In this document: one piece after another, positions 33,727 to 41,992 of the stretch | Layout: the number at the start of each line of letters is the position of its first letter | Numbering within the stretch: position 1 is the stretch's first letter | Assembly (NCBI GenBank): GCA_018262985.1 | Contig: JADFDI010000014.1 | Coordinates: 1 to 61,403, forward strand | Direction of reading: 5' to 3' | DNA from: Spirochaetota bacterium | GTDB lineage: Bacteria; Spirochaetota; Spirochaetia; Treponematales; UBA12059 | Length of the DNA stretch: 61,403 nt | Position numbers and translations under genes: made by a program | Notes under the pieces: model-generated | What the model was told of the DNA's origin: nothing | Database searches by the model: none | The model's input: only the letters and a program-made list of their open reading frames with translations

Positions 33727-36620
33727 AGGAATTTGTACCGCTTGGCGGCTTCGAGGATGCCGCGGTTCCAGGGGTCGCGCTCCAGGAAGGACGCCTTGAC
33801 CGCGGGATCGTCGATGCGGCCGGCCCGTTCCTGGAGGTACTTGAAGCTGCGCGAGAGCATCGAGTGCTTGTCGAGGGGCGCGTCCGCCCGATCCTCGAGG
33901 AGCAGGTAGCAATAGTAGAAGTAGCGGATGAACTCGGGGCTCTCGTCCGAAATGCGCGACTCGCGAGTCATGGCGTGGATCTCGAGCGCGGGTCGCGGGT
34001 CGTCCGAGGCCAGGCCGCGCGCGAAGAGGGCGAAGGCGCGGAGGAAGTCCTGGTCGGCGCTGCGCCCGTCGCCGAAGCCGACGCCCCGGCGCTCGAGCAG
34101 GCGGTAGCCCGAATCCCACGCGATGGCGTCCGCGCCGTCGTAGGGGGCGTTGCCGGGAGCCGCGATGCCGTCCGCGATTTCCGAGGCCTGCCGATGGCGG
34201 CCTTCGAGCAGTTCGAGCTCCGCGAGGAACCAGAGGGCTTCCCAGTCTCCCGGATGCCGACCGAGGACCTCGCGGGCTTCCGGTCCCCGGCCGGCCCACG
34301 CGAGTGCGCGGCCGGTCCAGATTTCCGCGCGCGCGACGCAGCCTTCCATCGAGTAGCGCGCGCCGAGGAAGGCGGAGCGCCTGTAGCGGAGGGCCGCGGC
34401 TTCGTAACGGCCGAGCGAGAAGTTGGCCCGACCCGATGCGAACTCGAGCCAGGCTTCGTGATCCTTGCGGAACAGCGCGCGGGCGTGGGCCAGCCCCGCG
34501 TCCGCGGCCCGCAGGGCCCGCCACGCGTCGCCGGCTGTGAAATGCGCGGCGACCGCGCCTTCGAGGGCGGCCATGATCTCGAAGTCGTCGTTCGAGCTTC
34601 CCGCCAGCTCGAGGGCGTTCCGGAGGTAATCGAGGGCTTCCACCGAGCGGCCCTGCCCGAGCGAGGCGAGACCGAGCGCGCGGTGCGCCCGGGATTCGGC
34701 CTTGGGCCCGCAAGCGCCGCGCGCCGCGATGAGGGCGCCCTTGGCCTTGAGGGCGGCCTCCTTCGGGTTGCGGAGCGCGTTCTGGTGCTCGGCTTCCATG
34801 AGCTCGAGCGCGCCCTCTCCGATGCCCCCGCGGCCGAGGTCGCGGTAGGCCGAGAGGGCGGCCTGGGCCGCTTCCCGATCGCCGAGCGCCTGGGCCGCGG
34901 CGAAGGCGCCGAGCAACTCCGCGTTCGACATGCCCGCGCGCGCCGCCGCCGCGCGCGCCGGCCGGTCGCGCTGGGCCTCGCCGTATGCGCACTCGAGGGC
35001 GAGGGCGCGACGCCCCGTGCCGGAGACCGCGGCGGGGTCGAGGGAATCCAGCGCGGCCAGGAAGCCGAGGTCGGAGGCGAGCCGTCCCTTCGCGTTGAGC
35101 CTCGCCAGCCTCGCGGCGAGCAGGAGGCGGATGCGGGAAGTCGGAGCATCCCCCTCGGCCTTGGCCTCCCGGGCCGCCAGCGCCGCCCGTTCTATGTCCG
35201 TCGCGCCGAGGTCGCCCGCGATGCCGCCGTCCGAGTCGAGGTACCCGCGTTCGAAGAGGATGCCGCGAACGAGATTCCGCGCCTCGGCCAGCAGTCCGGC
35301 GCCCTCGAGGAATTCGTCGACCTCGAGCGGGTCGAGGATTCCCTCCGCGAGCGCGCAGGCGTAGAGCACCAGCGCCGCCTCGAGGGGCAGGAGCGAAAGG
35401 AGGGCCAGCGCGGCGCGTTCCGCGCGCGGCGACACGGCGGCCGGATGGTCCCGGACCGCGAGGGCCGCCCGGTGCCCGAGCGAGCGCAGGTCGCCGCGGG
35501 CCGCGCGGGCCAGGGCCTCGGCCTCGGCGAAGCCCGCGGCCTTGAGCTTGAGCGCCATATCGGCCTCGGACTCGGGCGGCAGATCCACGATGGTCGCGAG
35601 CTCGCGCGGCCAAGCCTCGGGCAATCCGTCGGTCACGGTGCAAATGACCAGGGCGCGTCCCTTCGCGGCGAGCCCGGAGAGGGCGCCGGCCGCCTCCGGC
35701 GCGCACCGGTCGGCGTCGCGGCAGACGACGATCCGCGGCAGCCCCGACGAGGCGAGGGCGTCGGCCATGCCTTCGAGGGAAGCGCGGATCGAGGCGGCGA
35801 GCCCGGTGGCGAGCGTCTCCGAGAGCGCCGTCCTGAAGGGCGAGGCGAGCGCGACCGCGCCGGAGGCCTTGAGCGTTTCCAGCTCGGCGCGCTCCTCCTC
35901 CGATACGCCCTCGAGGACCGCGCCGGGGGCGGGCAGGGCCGCGAGCTTCGTCAGGGGCGCGAAAGGCTTGCCGGTTCCCCTGCCCCTGAATGAAGGGAAG
36001 GCGCCGGGATCGTGGCCGAGGGAAGCCAGGGCGGCGTCGAGGGCGGCGCCGCGGCCCGAGCCGGCGGGACCCCTGAAGGCGAGAACGCGCGCGCCGGATT
36101 CCAGGGCGGATCGAAGCGCTTCCGTCGCGACGCGGACGGCCGTCGGGCGTGAAAGGAGTTCCGCCGCGGCGGGGCCTTCGGGCCGTCCACGGTACGCGGG
36201 ACCGGATACCGCGACGGGTTCCTCCCCGGGTTCGGTGGCGAGGTGCGCGGCCAATGGGACGAGGCCCTGGGCCGTGACCCGGATCCCGCGGCCGTCCTCG
36301 CAGCCCGACCAGACTCGCTTCAGGTCGCGGATGCCTCGCTCCTCGTCGTCGGAGCGGTGCACGAGCACCAGGTAGTCGATGACGCCGGCTTCGGGATCCT
36401 CGAGCGCGTCCCGGATTCGGAAGGCGGTCTCGGCCGCCTGGATGCGCCAGAAGAGCCCGTCCTCGTCGAAGACCGCGACGAAAGGTTCCTCCCGGGGCAG
36501 GACGCGGCCCGCGAAGGCGGCCGCCGCCGCGCGGAGGCGGGATTGCAGCAGGGTCGCGCGCCTCGGGTCGACGCGCTTGAGCTGCTGCCAGAAGTCGATT
36601 TTCGCGTAGACTAGGATCAT
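33723..36620 (-). CDS. Large TPR protein with a degenerate P-loop ATPase-like region
   Basis: This 965-residue cytoplasmic protein is not assigned a function. The first ~120 residues (MILVYAKIDFWQQL...) look like a worn nucleotide-cyclase or GGDEF-type fold. Residues 184-191 read GPAGSGRG, a Walker A with arginine (R190) where lysine is expected, followed by a Walker-B-like IVVCRDADR, as in STAND/AAA signalling ATPases. The remaining part is rich in repeating Ala/Leu helices with TPR-like signatures (YRDLGRGG, RAHRALGLASLGQG, ARAEIWTGRALAWAG). ATG 36620 is preferred to 36698 because the 26 codons between are AT-rich and unlike the gene. Confidence 0.6.
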   Translation of the reverse strand: MILVYAKIDFWQQLKRVDPRRATLLQSRLRAAAAAFAGRVLPREEPFVAVFDEDGLFWRIQAAETAFRIRDALEDPEAGVIDYLVLVHRSDDEERGIRDLKRVWSGCEDGRGIRVTAQGLVPLAAHLATEPGEEPVAVSGPAYRGRPEGPAAAELLSRPTAVRVATEALRSALESGARVLAFRGPAGSGRGAALDAALASLGHDPGAFPSFRGRGTGKPFAPLTKLAALPAPGAVLEGVSEEERAELETLKASGAVALASPFRTALSETLATGLAASIRASLEGMADALASSGLPRIVVCRDADRCAPEAAGALSGLAAKGRALVICTVTDGLPEAWPRELATIVDLPPESEADMALKLKAAGFAEAEALARAARGDLRSLGHRAALAVRDHPAAVSPRAERAALALLSLLPLEAALVLYACALAEGILDPLEVDEFLEGAGLLAEARNLVRGILFERGYLDSDGGIAGDLGATDIERAALAAREAKAEGDAPTSRIRLLLAARLARLNAKGRLASDLGFLAALDSLDPAAVSGTGRRALALECAYGEAQRDRPARAAAARAGMSNAELLGAFAAAQALGDREAAQAALSAYRDLGRGGIGEGALELMEAEHQNALRNPKEAALKAKGALIAARGACGPKAESRAHRALGLASLGQGRSVEALDYLRNALELAGSSNDDFEIMAALEGAVAAHFTAGDAWRALRAADAGLAHARALFRKDHEAWLEFASGRANFSLGRYEAAALRYRRSAFLGARYSMEGCVARAEIWTGRALAWAGRGPEAREVLGRHPGDWEALWFLAELELLEGRHRQASEIADGIAAPGNAPYDGADAIAWDSGYRLLERRGVGFGDGRSADQDFLRAFALFARGLASDDPRPALEIHAMTRESRISDESPEFIRYFYYCYLLLEDRADAPLDKHSMLSRSFKYLQERAGRIDDPAVKASFLERDPWNRGILEAAKRYKFL

Positions 36621-36736
36621 GGTACGACCGGAGGCGCTCAGGATGACGGGACGGCGATCCCGCCTCGCTTCAATATCGATAAGTTCCGATGAAAACATGA
36701 ATTCCGCGCGATCCGGGCGGCCTTCCGGGAAATTCC

Positions 36737-36765
36737 TTGACGCGCATTTTTGCCGATGCTATCCT
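36737..36765 (+). promoter_or_regulatory. Promoter of the partner-switching operon
   Basis: TTGACG (36737-36742), 17-base spacer, TATCCT (36760-36765). Transcription should begin near 36772, which rules out the upstream in-frame ATG at 36750 and supports the start at 36840. Confidence 0.7.
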
Positions 36766-36839
36766 TTGCGGCGTTACCCGGGGCAGGCGGTCGAGACGAC
36801 GCGCGCGCATCCCTCACCATGCGTTCCGAAGGGTTGGGA

Positions 36840-38780
36840 ATGACGATTCAGGACATCGCGAACCTCGTCGAGACCCCGCTGGCCGCCACGCTGTTCCTCC
36901 ACGCGGCGGTCTTCGCCATGTTCCTCTACCTCCGCGGCCGCGACACCGAGGGTTTTTCCGGCGGCTTCATGGTGGCCATCGGCGTCTCCGCCCTCCGCGA
37001 GGTCCTCTTCGCCCTGCTTCCCGACCCCTCCCTGCTGTTCGTCTCCGACCTCGTCCTGTACTCCCTCACTCTCCTGGTCTTCCTCGCACCCTACGGATCC
37101 TGGCTGACCGTCATCCTGATCCTCGCGCTAAACCTGCTCTTCGCCGGCTTCCGGATAGCGGACACCCTGCTCGGGCTCCTGCCCGCCGCGCCGGCCTGGG
37201 CCTGGCGCGGCTTCCTCCTTCTCGACGCGGTGGTCCTGGTGGCCTTCGCGGCCATCAAGTCGAAGGACCGCGACACGGTCGGGCGACAGGCCGTCCAGTC
37301 CTCGTGGCCCTGGGCTTCGGGAATCCTGCTGTTCTACGCCATCCTCTCCATGGTCCTCGACCCCGTAGGACCGTGGTTCCGCAACCTCGTCTCGCCCGTC
37401 CTGCTCGGCGCCTGGGGTTCCTTCGCCTTCGGGGCCACCGCGATCTTCGAACGGCAGATCGTGCAGGCCCTCGACTACTACGAGGAATCCATCGACTCCC
37501 TCTACAACGTGTTCATGAGCACGGCGTCTGAGCTCAAGGAGAGCTTCTCGATGGAGCGCATCCTCGACGCCATGTCGAGGACCATCACCGCGGAGACCGG
37601 CGCCGACGGCGGCATGATCTTCCTGGTGGACGAGTTCGACGACGTCATCGTCGCCCGCGCCTACTCCGGGCTCTTCCCTCCGCCCTTCCCCCTGCCCGAC
37701 AACCTGCCGCGCAAGAGCCACCGCGTCGAATCGTACATGAAGCACGTCCAGTTCAAGCTGGGCGAGACCCTCTTCGGCGAGATCGCGCGAACGGCCAAGC
37801 AGGTTTTCATACCCGCGGCGTCGCAGGACGACCGGATCGCCCGGAACGGCGACGAGGACTTCCTCCGACTCGCGAGCCTCATCGCCCTGCCCTTGCAGGT
37901 CGAGGACCGGGTGATCGGCGTGTTGGCGCTCAGCCGCTCGGAGCGTCCCTTCACCGAACGCGACTTCGACCGCGCCAAGCTGCTGGCCAATTTCGGAACC
38001 CTGTCCATCACGAACTTCTTCGCGTTCATGGAGGCGCGGGAGAAGGGCGAGATCGAGCGCGCGGCCGACATCGCCGCCGAGATCCAGCGGGCCATCGTGC
38101 CGCGCAAGCTGCCCGAGTTCGCGGGCGCCTCCTTCGGCGCCTTCACCATCCCGGCCAAGGGCGTCTCCGGCGACTACTACGACGTCATCCAGACGCGGAG
38201 CGACAAGGTGGTCATCGCGGTCGGCGACGTCGCGGGCAAGGGCGTGGCGGCCGGCCTCGTCATGGTGATGATCCGCTCCATCCTCCACCTGGTGACCAAC
38301 ACCGACCGCGACATCTCGACGGTGCTGACCTGGGTCAACCGCGGCATCACCGGCAAGATCGACATGGACCACTACGCGACGGTCAGCCTGGCCTCGGTCG
38401 ACTTCTCGACCGGCGAGGTGGATTACGCGAACGCGGGCCACCAGCCCATGCTGGTCTACCGCAAGGCTTCCGACGCCATCGAGACCCTCGAGATCAAGAG
38501 CGTGCCTCTCGGCGTGGAGCGCGTCACCGACTACCCGCAGCGGAGGGCCTCGCTCGACGACGGCGACATCGTCGTGCTCTACACCGACGGCCTCGTCGAG
38601 GCCATGAACGCCCAGGGCAAGCAGTACGGCCGCAAGAACCTCGGTTCGATAGTCATGCGCAACCACGAGCTCCCCGCCAGGGAGATCGCGAACCGGATAC
38701 AGCAGGACCTCGCGAATTTCGTCGGGGCCGCGCGCCAGCATGACGACCAGACCGTGCTCGTGATGAAGATGAAGCGATAG
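36840..38780 (+). CDS. Membrane SpoIIE/RsbU-type serine phosphatase with GAF domain
   Basis: This 646-residue sensor phosphatase should dephosphorylate the STAS protein encoded next. About seven hydrophobic segments occupy residues 10-210. A short linker leads to a GAF domain (about 230-395, with ILDAMSRTITAETGADGGMIF), and a PP2C-like SpoIIE domain follows (about 410-646) with SGDYYDV, GDVAGKGVAAGLVM, YANAGHQP and LYTDGLVEA metal-site motifs. The ATG at 36840 has GAAGGG seven bases upstream and lies downstream of the predicted +1. It is the first gene of a three-gene operon with a clear terminator. Confidence 0.88.
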   Translation: MTIQDIANLVETPLAATLFLHAAVFAMFLYLRGRDTEGFSGGFMVAIGVSALREVLFALLPDPSLLFVSDLVLYSLTLLVFLAPYGSWLTVILILALNLLFAGFRIADTLLGLLPAAPAWAWRGFLLLDAVVLVAFAAIKSKDRDTVGRQAVQSSWPWASGILLFYAILSMVLDPVGPWFRNLVSPVLLGAWGSFAFGATAIFERQIVQALDYYEESIDSLYNVFMSTASELKESFSMERILDAMSRTITAETGADGGMIFLVDEFDDVIVARAYSGLFPPPFPLPDNLPRKSHRVESYMKHVQFKLGETLFGEIARTAKQVFIPAASQDDRIARNGDEDFLRLASLIALPLQVEDRVIGVLALSRSERPFTERDFDRAKLLANFGTLSITNFFAFMEAREKGEIERAADIAAEIQRAIVPRKLPEFAGASFGAFTIPAKGVSGDYYDVIQTRSDKVVIAVGDVAGKGVAAGLVMVMIRSILHLVTNTDRDISTVLTWVNRGITGKIDMDHYATVSLASVDFSTGEVDYANAGHQPMLVYRKASDAIETLEIKSVPLGVERVTDYPQRRASLDDGDIVVLYTDGLVEAMNAQGKQYGRKNLGSIVMRNHELPAREIANRIQQDLANFVGAARQHDDQTVLVMKMKR

Positions 38781-38797
38781 GGGAGGAGCGTGGGCCC

Positions 38798-39136
38798 ATG
38801 GAACTGAAGATCCGGAAGAACGGCGAGAACTATATCATCGACGTCAACGGGGAGATGGACCTCTACAACTCCTACAAGCTCAAGGAGCTGGTCATGAAGA
38901 TGCTCGAGAAGAAGGTCGAGCGCTTCATCATCAACCTCGAGAACGTGGACTACATCGACTCGAGCGGCATCGGCGCCCTCATCTACATCTGCTCGACCAT
39001 CAAGAAGATGAGCATGAAGCTGATCATCACCAACATCCACGGATCGGTGAAGAAGGTCATCGAGCTCACCAAGCTGATGGGCTACTTCCCGATCACCAAC
39101 AGCATCGAGGAAGCCATCCAGCAGATGGACGAGTGA
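38798..39136 (+). CDS. STAS-domain anti-sigma factor antagonist (RsbV/SpoIIAA-like)
   Basis: This 112-residue single STAS domain has the phosphorylation loop YIDSSGIGAL, with S55 or S56 as the expected phosphoserine. In partner switching the unphosphorylated form binds the RsbW-like kinase and frees its target. It sits 17 bases after the phosphatase gene with GGGGAGG before the start. Its AT content and lysine use are higher than its neighbours', as expected for a lysine-rich small protein. Confidence 0.93.
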   Translation: MELKIRKNGENYIIDVNGEMDLYNSYKLKELVMKMLEKKVERFIINLENVDYIDSSGIGALIYICSTIKKMSMKLIITNIHGSVKKVIELTKLMGYFPITNSIEEAIQQMDE

Positions 39137-39143
39137 GGCCGCC

Positions 39144-39704
39144 GTGGAAAACACCTACCTCTCCGAGCTCAAGGAAATCAAGGTCGACGAGGGCAGCCCG
39201 CTCTTCGACAAGACCAACATGTTCTACAAGGAATTCCCCTCGGACTTCCGCCAGATCCGCTACTTCACCCTGCTGATCGTCCAGACCGCCCCGCTCGAGA
39301 TCAAGGAGATCAACCTGCTCGAGCAGCAGATCTCGGAGATCATCAAGAACGCGGTCAAGCACGGCAACAAGTGCGATCCGGAGCGCAAGGTGCGCGTCTG
39401 GTACTCGTTCAGCCCGCAGCACGCGCACCTCGTGGTCCAGGACGAGGGCGACGGCTTCAAGGACCTCGAGAAGTGGAACGACTTCAACCGCAAGCGCCTC
39501 GAGCTCCTCTCCCGCCACGACTTCGAGAACCTGCAGGACTACGTCTCGTACCGGACCCTGCTGTCCGACGACAACGACGGCGGCAACGCGCTATTCGCGG
39601 CGCTCGAGTACTGGAACGGCGGCTTCGTGTTCAACACCAAGCGCAACGCCGTCGCCATGCTCAAGAAATACCCCCAGAAGCGCCAGGGCATCTCGGTGGA
39701 GTAA
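39144..39704 (+). CDS. RsbW-like HATPase serine kinase/anti-sigma factor
   Basis: This 186-residue GHKL-type ATPase has an N-box EIIKNAVKHGNK and a G1-box QDEGDGF, as in SpoIIAB/RsbW kinases that phosphorylate STAS proteins. About 70 residues after the G1 box (WNDFNRKRLELL to NDGGNALF) are longer than in Bacillus RsbW and include a second glycine motif near the end. It starts at GTG 39144, 7 bases after the STAS gene. No sigma factor gene follows, so the partner output must be encoded elsewhere or be something other than a sigma factor. Confidence 0.85.
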   Translation: MENTYLSELKEIKVDEGSPLFDKTNMFYKEFPSDFRQIRYFTLLIVQTAPLEIKEINLLEQQISEIIKNAVKHGNKCDPERKVRVWYSFSPQHAHLVVQDEGDGFKDLEKWNDFNRKRLELLSRHDFENLQDYVSYRTLLSDDNDGGNALFAALEYWNGGFVFNTKRNAVAMLKKYPQKRQGISVE

Positions 39705-39719
39705 CCGCGTCGGGAAGAA

Positions 39720-39744
39720 ACGCCTAGGCGCCGAGGCGCCGAGC
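39720..39744. repeat. Short copy of the GCGCCGAG repeat
   Basis: Two adjoining copies of GGCGCCGA (CTAGGCGCCGAGGCGCCGAG) begin 16 bases after the RsbW-like stop codon. This is the same word as in the elements at 32658 and 44721. There is no opposite arm here; a separate terminator follows at 39757. Confidence 0.6.
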
Positions 39745-39756
39745 GCGTGATGGATG

Positions 39757-39795
39757 ACCGGGCGACCTGCCCTGCCGCGGGTCGCCCGGTTTTTT
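39757..39795 (+). terminator. Rho-independent terminator of the partner-switching operon
   Basis: A perfect 11-bp stem ACCGGGCGACC/GGTCGCCCGGT (39757-39767 with 39780-39790), 12-base loop, then six T. Confidence 0.93.
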
Positions 39796-39860
39796 CTGTC
39801 CGATCGGCCGCCGGGCTATGCCATTCCGCTCGGCGGCTCGGCGTGGTTTCCTTGGCCGGG

Positions 39861-41105
39861 TCAGCGCAGGGGCGGGGGGAGGCCTTCGACTAGGTCGGCG
39901 TCGTCGTCGGTGAAGGGCCGGCCGTAGAGCAGCTCGAAGAGGAAGCGGAAATCCTCAGGCCCCATGTCGATGAACTCGAGGCCGTAGAAATCGTCGCCGC
40001 GCTCGCGGATGCGCCGCTTGACCGCCGCGCCGGTGCGCAGGGTGCGGCGATCCGTGGAGAGCTCCACCTGGACATACGAGTCCTCGGCCAGCGCGCGCGC
40101 GAGGATGGGATCCCGGCTGACGAAAAGCACGCCGCCCGCGGAAAGGTCGACCACCTCCGCCTTGTAGCCGCCCGAGCGCTTAGGGGCGCCGCGGAAGTAG
40201 CCGGAGTTGTTGAGCGACCAGGCGAGCACGCGGGTGAACTGAATCCAGGTGTCGAGCACTCCGAGGTCGAAGGGCGCCCGGCCGGCCTGCCTGTTCACGA
40301 GCCGCACCGAACCGATCACGTACTCCTGGAAGACGATGGGCGCGAGGATCTCCGATAGGACGCCGGTGTTGCGCTTCTGGCGCTCGAAGCGGGTCAGCTC
40401 CTCCTCGACGAAGTCGGGCTCGGCGCCTTCCTTCGCGAAGAAGTCGCGGAAATCGTCGCGGACGAGGATGCGCGGCCTCGGGAAGGGATCGATCTCGGGA
40501 ACCCCGGAATAGGGCGTCGGAAGGAAGAAGGCCCGGCCGGTCCGTATCGCGACCCGCTCCTCCACCGTGGCGGGCTCGCGGTCCTTGTACATGACGATGG
40601 CGCGTTCGCTCGCGATCTCGGACGCGCGGCGCTCGAAGTCCTTCACGAGCCCGCGCAGGTCGGCCGGATCGAAGTCCTTCGAGAGCACGGGCTCGGACAC
40701 GGGATCGAAGGCGAGGGTGGTGGGGAAGTCGAGGGCGTAGCGTTCGCCGCCGAAGCTCAAGGCCGCCTTGAGCCCGGGCGGGGCGGACGCGCGGGCGAAG
40801 CGGCGGCTCAGGTTCTTCCAGACCTCCTCCGGAACCGCGAGCGTGAAGGCTCCCGGCCTGGAGGCGGCGACCGTCGAACGGAAGGCTACGGTCTGGCCCC
40901 GCGCCACGAAACGGACCGAGCACTCCTCGCCCTTCCGAAGGGCGCGGCGGGCGGGGTCGGCGACGAAGGAAACGGAGCGCTCGTCGTAGGCGGAAAGCCG
41001 CGCCTCGAATTCGCCGTCCGCCGCGTTGATGGAGATGGGAGCCTTTTCCGACATGGCCGATTCGAGGAGGATGTCCCGCTCGACCAGCTTTACCGCGAAC
41101 GCCAT
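39861..41105 (-). CDS. PilZ-domain protein (spirochaetal two-part type)
   Basis: This 414-residue cytoplasmic protein has a YcgR-like amino-terminal beta domain (about 20-120, RLSAYDERSVSFVADP), a middle region with a GAF-like segment (RAIVMYKDREPATVEER to FQEYVIGSVRLVN), and a carboxy-terminal PilZ domain (about 320-400) with DLSAGGVLFVS and YGLEFIDM. PilZ proteins bind cyclic-di-GMP through an RxxxR plus D/NxSxxG pair. The second motif is present, but the arginine pair is not clean (RGAPKR has four residues between). The ATG at 41105 follows a TAGGAT box by 6 bases, a leaderless layout. Confidence 0.75.
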   Translation of the reverse strand: MAFAVKLVERDILLESAMSEKAPISINAADGEFEARLSAYDERSVSFVADPARRALRKGEECSVRFVARGQTVAFRSTVAASRPGAFTLAVPEEVWKNLSRRFARASAPPGLKAALSFGGERYALDFPTTLAFDPVSEPVLSKDFDPADLRGLVKDFERRASEIASERAIVMYKDREPATVEERVAIRTGRAFFLPTPYSGVPEIDPFPRPRILVRDDFRDFFAKEGAEPDFVEEELTRFERQKRNTGVLSEILAPIVFQEYVIGSVRLVNRQAGRAPFDLGVLDTWIQFTRVLAWSLNNSGYFRGAPKRSGGYKAEVVDLSAGGVLFVSRDPILARALAEDSYVQVELSTDRRTLRTGAAVKRRIRERGDDFYGLEFIDMGPEDFRFLFELLYGRPFTDDDADLVEGLPPPLR

Positions 41106-41128
41106 TCGCCTATCCTAACGCCGGAAGC

Positions 41129-41884
41129 TCAGTCCGGCCAGTCATATCGTTCAGGGTCGAAGGGCTCCGCGCCCGCCGTCCGGGCGAACGAGTCCGGGGC
41201 CAGGTCCGCCTCGAGACCGGCGAGCAGCCAGGCCTCGCCTTCCCGGTAGAACCGCGCGCTGCCCTCGCTGCGCCCGGCGGGTCCGATCAGCGCGAAGGCA
41301 TGGGTCATGGAGCCGTCAGCGCCTTCGACCGCCTCGGCGACGCGGAATCCGAGGCCGTCGGGAAGTGCCCGGATGTCCTCGGCGTGGAGCAGCCTGAAGG
41401 TCCCCTCCCAGGCCGGATCGACGGGGAAGCCCTCGTCGCGCCCCGAGGCGATGGCGAGGAGGAAGGTACGGGCCGCCTGCAGGGCTCCGCGGCGGTCGGC
41501 GGCTGAAGCCAGGGCGCCGATGGCGAAATCCTTGGGCAAGCGGGCGCCGAAGGGGCGCTCGGCGAGCAGCCGGTCGGAGAAGGGCGCGGGGGCCGGCGCC
41601 GGCTTCGCGGCCGCGGGCCTGGGGGCGGCGGCTCCCGCGGGCGCCGCCCGTTCGGGCAGGGCCTGGGGGGCGGGCGGGGCGCCCTCGGGGACGGCGTCGA
41701 GGGGGTCGCTTCCGGACGTCGCGGGCGGCGGCGCGTCGCCGCCCGCCGCGCCCGTGCGGGCTTGGCAGGCCGCGAGGGCGAAGACCAGGCCGCTCGCTAC
41801 GCACGCGGCGCTTATCCGCAAAAAAAGCGCGGCTGACGAACCGCGCGCGTTGCCTGAAGGCGCTTTGAGATTCGGGACGCTCAC
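41129..41884 (-). CDS. Lipoprotein of unknown function
   Basis: This 251-residue lipoprotein has an unusually long amino-terminal region before its hydrophobic signal; the lipobox ends LAAC with C40. An Ala/Pro-rich linker (about 45-100) leads to an alpha/beta carboxy domain resembling DUF4878/NTF2-like folds in outline (AARTFLLAIASGRDEGF, HAFALIGPAGRSEGSARFYREGEAWLLAGL). No catalytic residues are recognised. The start is GTG 41884, 7 bases after a TACTAC -10 box. It shares a bidirectional promoter with the HD-domain gene and runs towards the PilZ gene. Confidence 0.65.
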   Translation of the reverse strand: MSVPNLKAPSGNARGSSAALFLRISAACVASGLVFALAACQARTGAAGGDAPPPATSGSDPLDAVPEGAPPAPQALPERAAPAGAAAPRPAAAKPAPAPAPFSDRLLAERPFGARLPKDFAIGALASAADRRGALQAARTFLLAIASGRDEGFPVDPAWEGTFRLLHAEDIRALPDGLGFRVAEAVEGADGSMTHAFALIGPAGRSEGSARFYREGEAWLLAGLEADLAPDSFARTAGAEPFDPERYDWPD

Positions 41885-41920
41885 GGGTATAGTAGTAGCG
41901 CGTCCTCGCGTCCAGGTCAA
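41865..41920. promoter_or_regulatory. Overlapping bidirectional promoter
   Basis: Plus strand: TTGAGA (41865-41870), 17 bases, TATAGT (41888-41893), serving the HD gene. Minus strand: TTGACC (41915-41920), 17 bases, TACTAC (41892-41897), serving the lipoprotein gene. The two -10 boxes share two bases in the middle of a near-symmetric layout, so only one polymerase could open this site at a time. Confidence 0.7.
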
Positions 41921-41992
41921 ATGGTGGACGGGCCCGCGGAAGCGCCGGACGGACGCGCGCGGCCATCCAGGCCGCCACAGAAGGAGCCGCCC

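Noticed and set aside
36750-36839. Start of the SpoIIE phosphatase at ATG 36750 or 36819
   Set aside because: 36750 lies upstream of the predicted +1 of TTGACG-N17-TATCCT, and 36819 has no ribosome site, while 36840 does.
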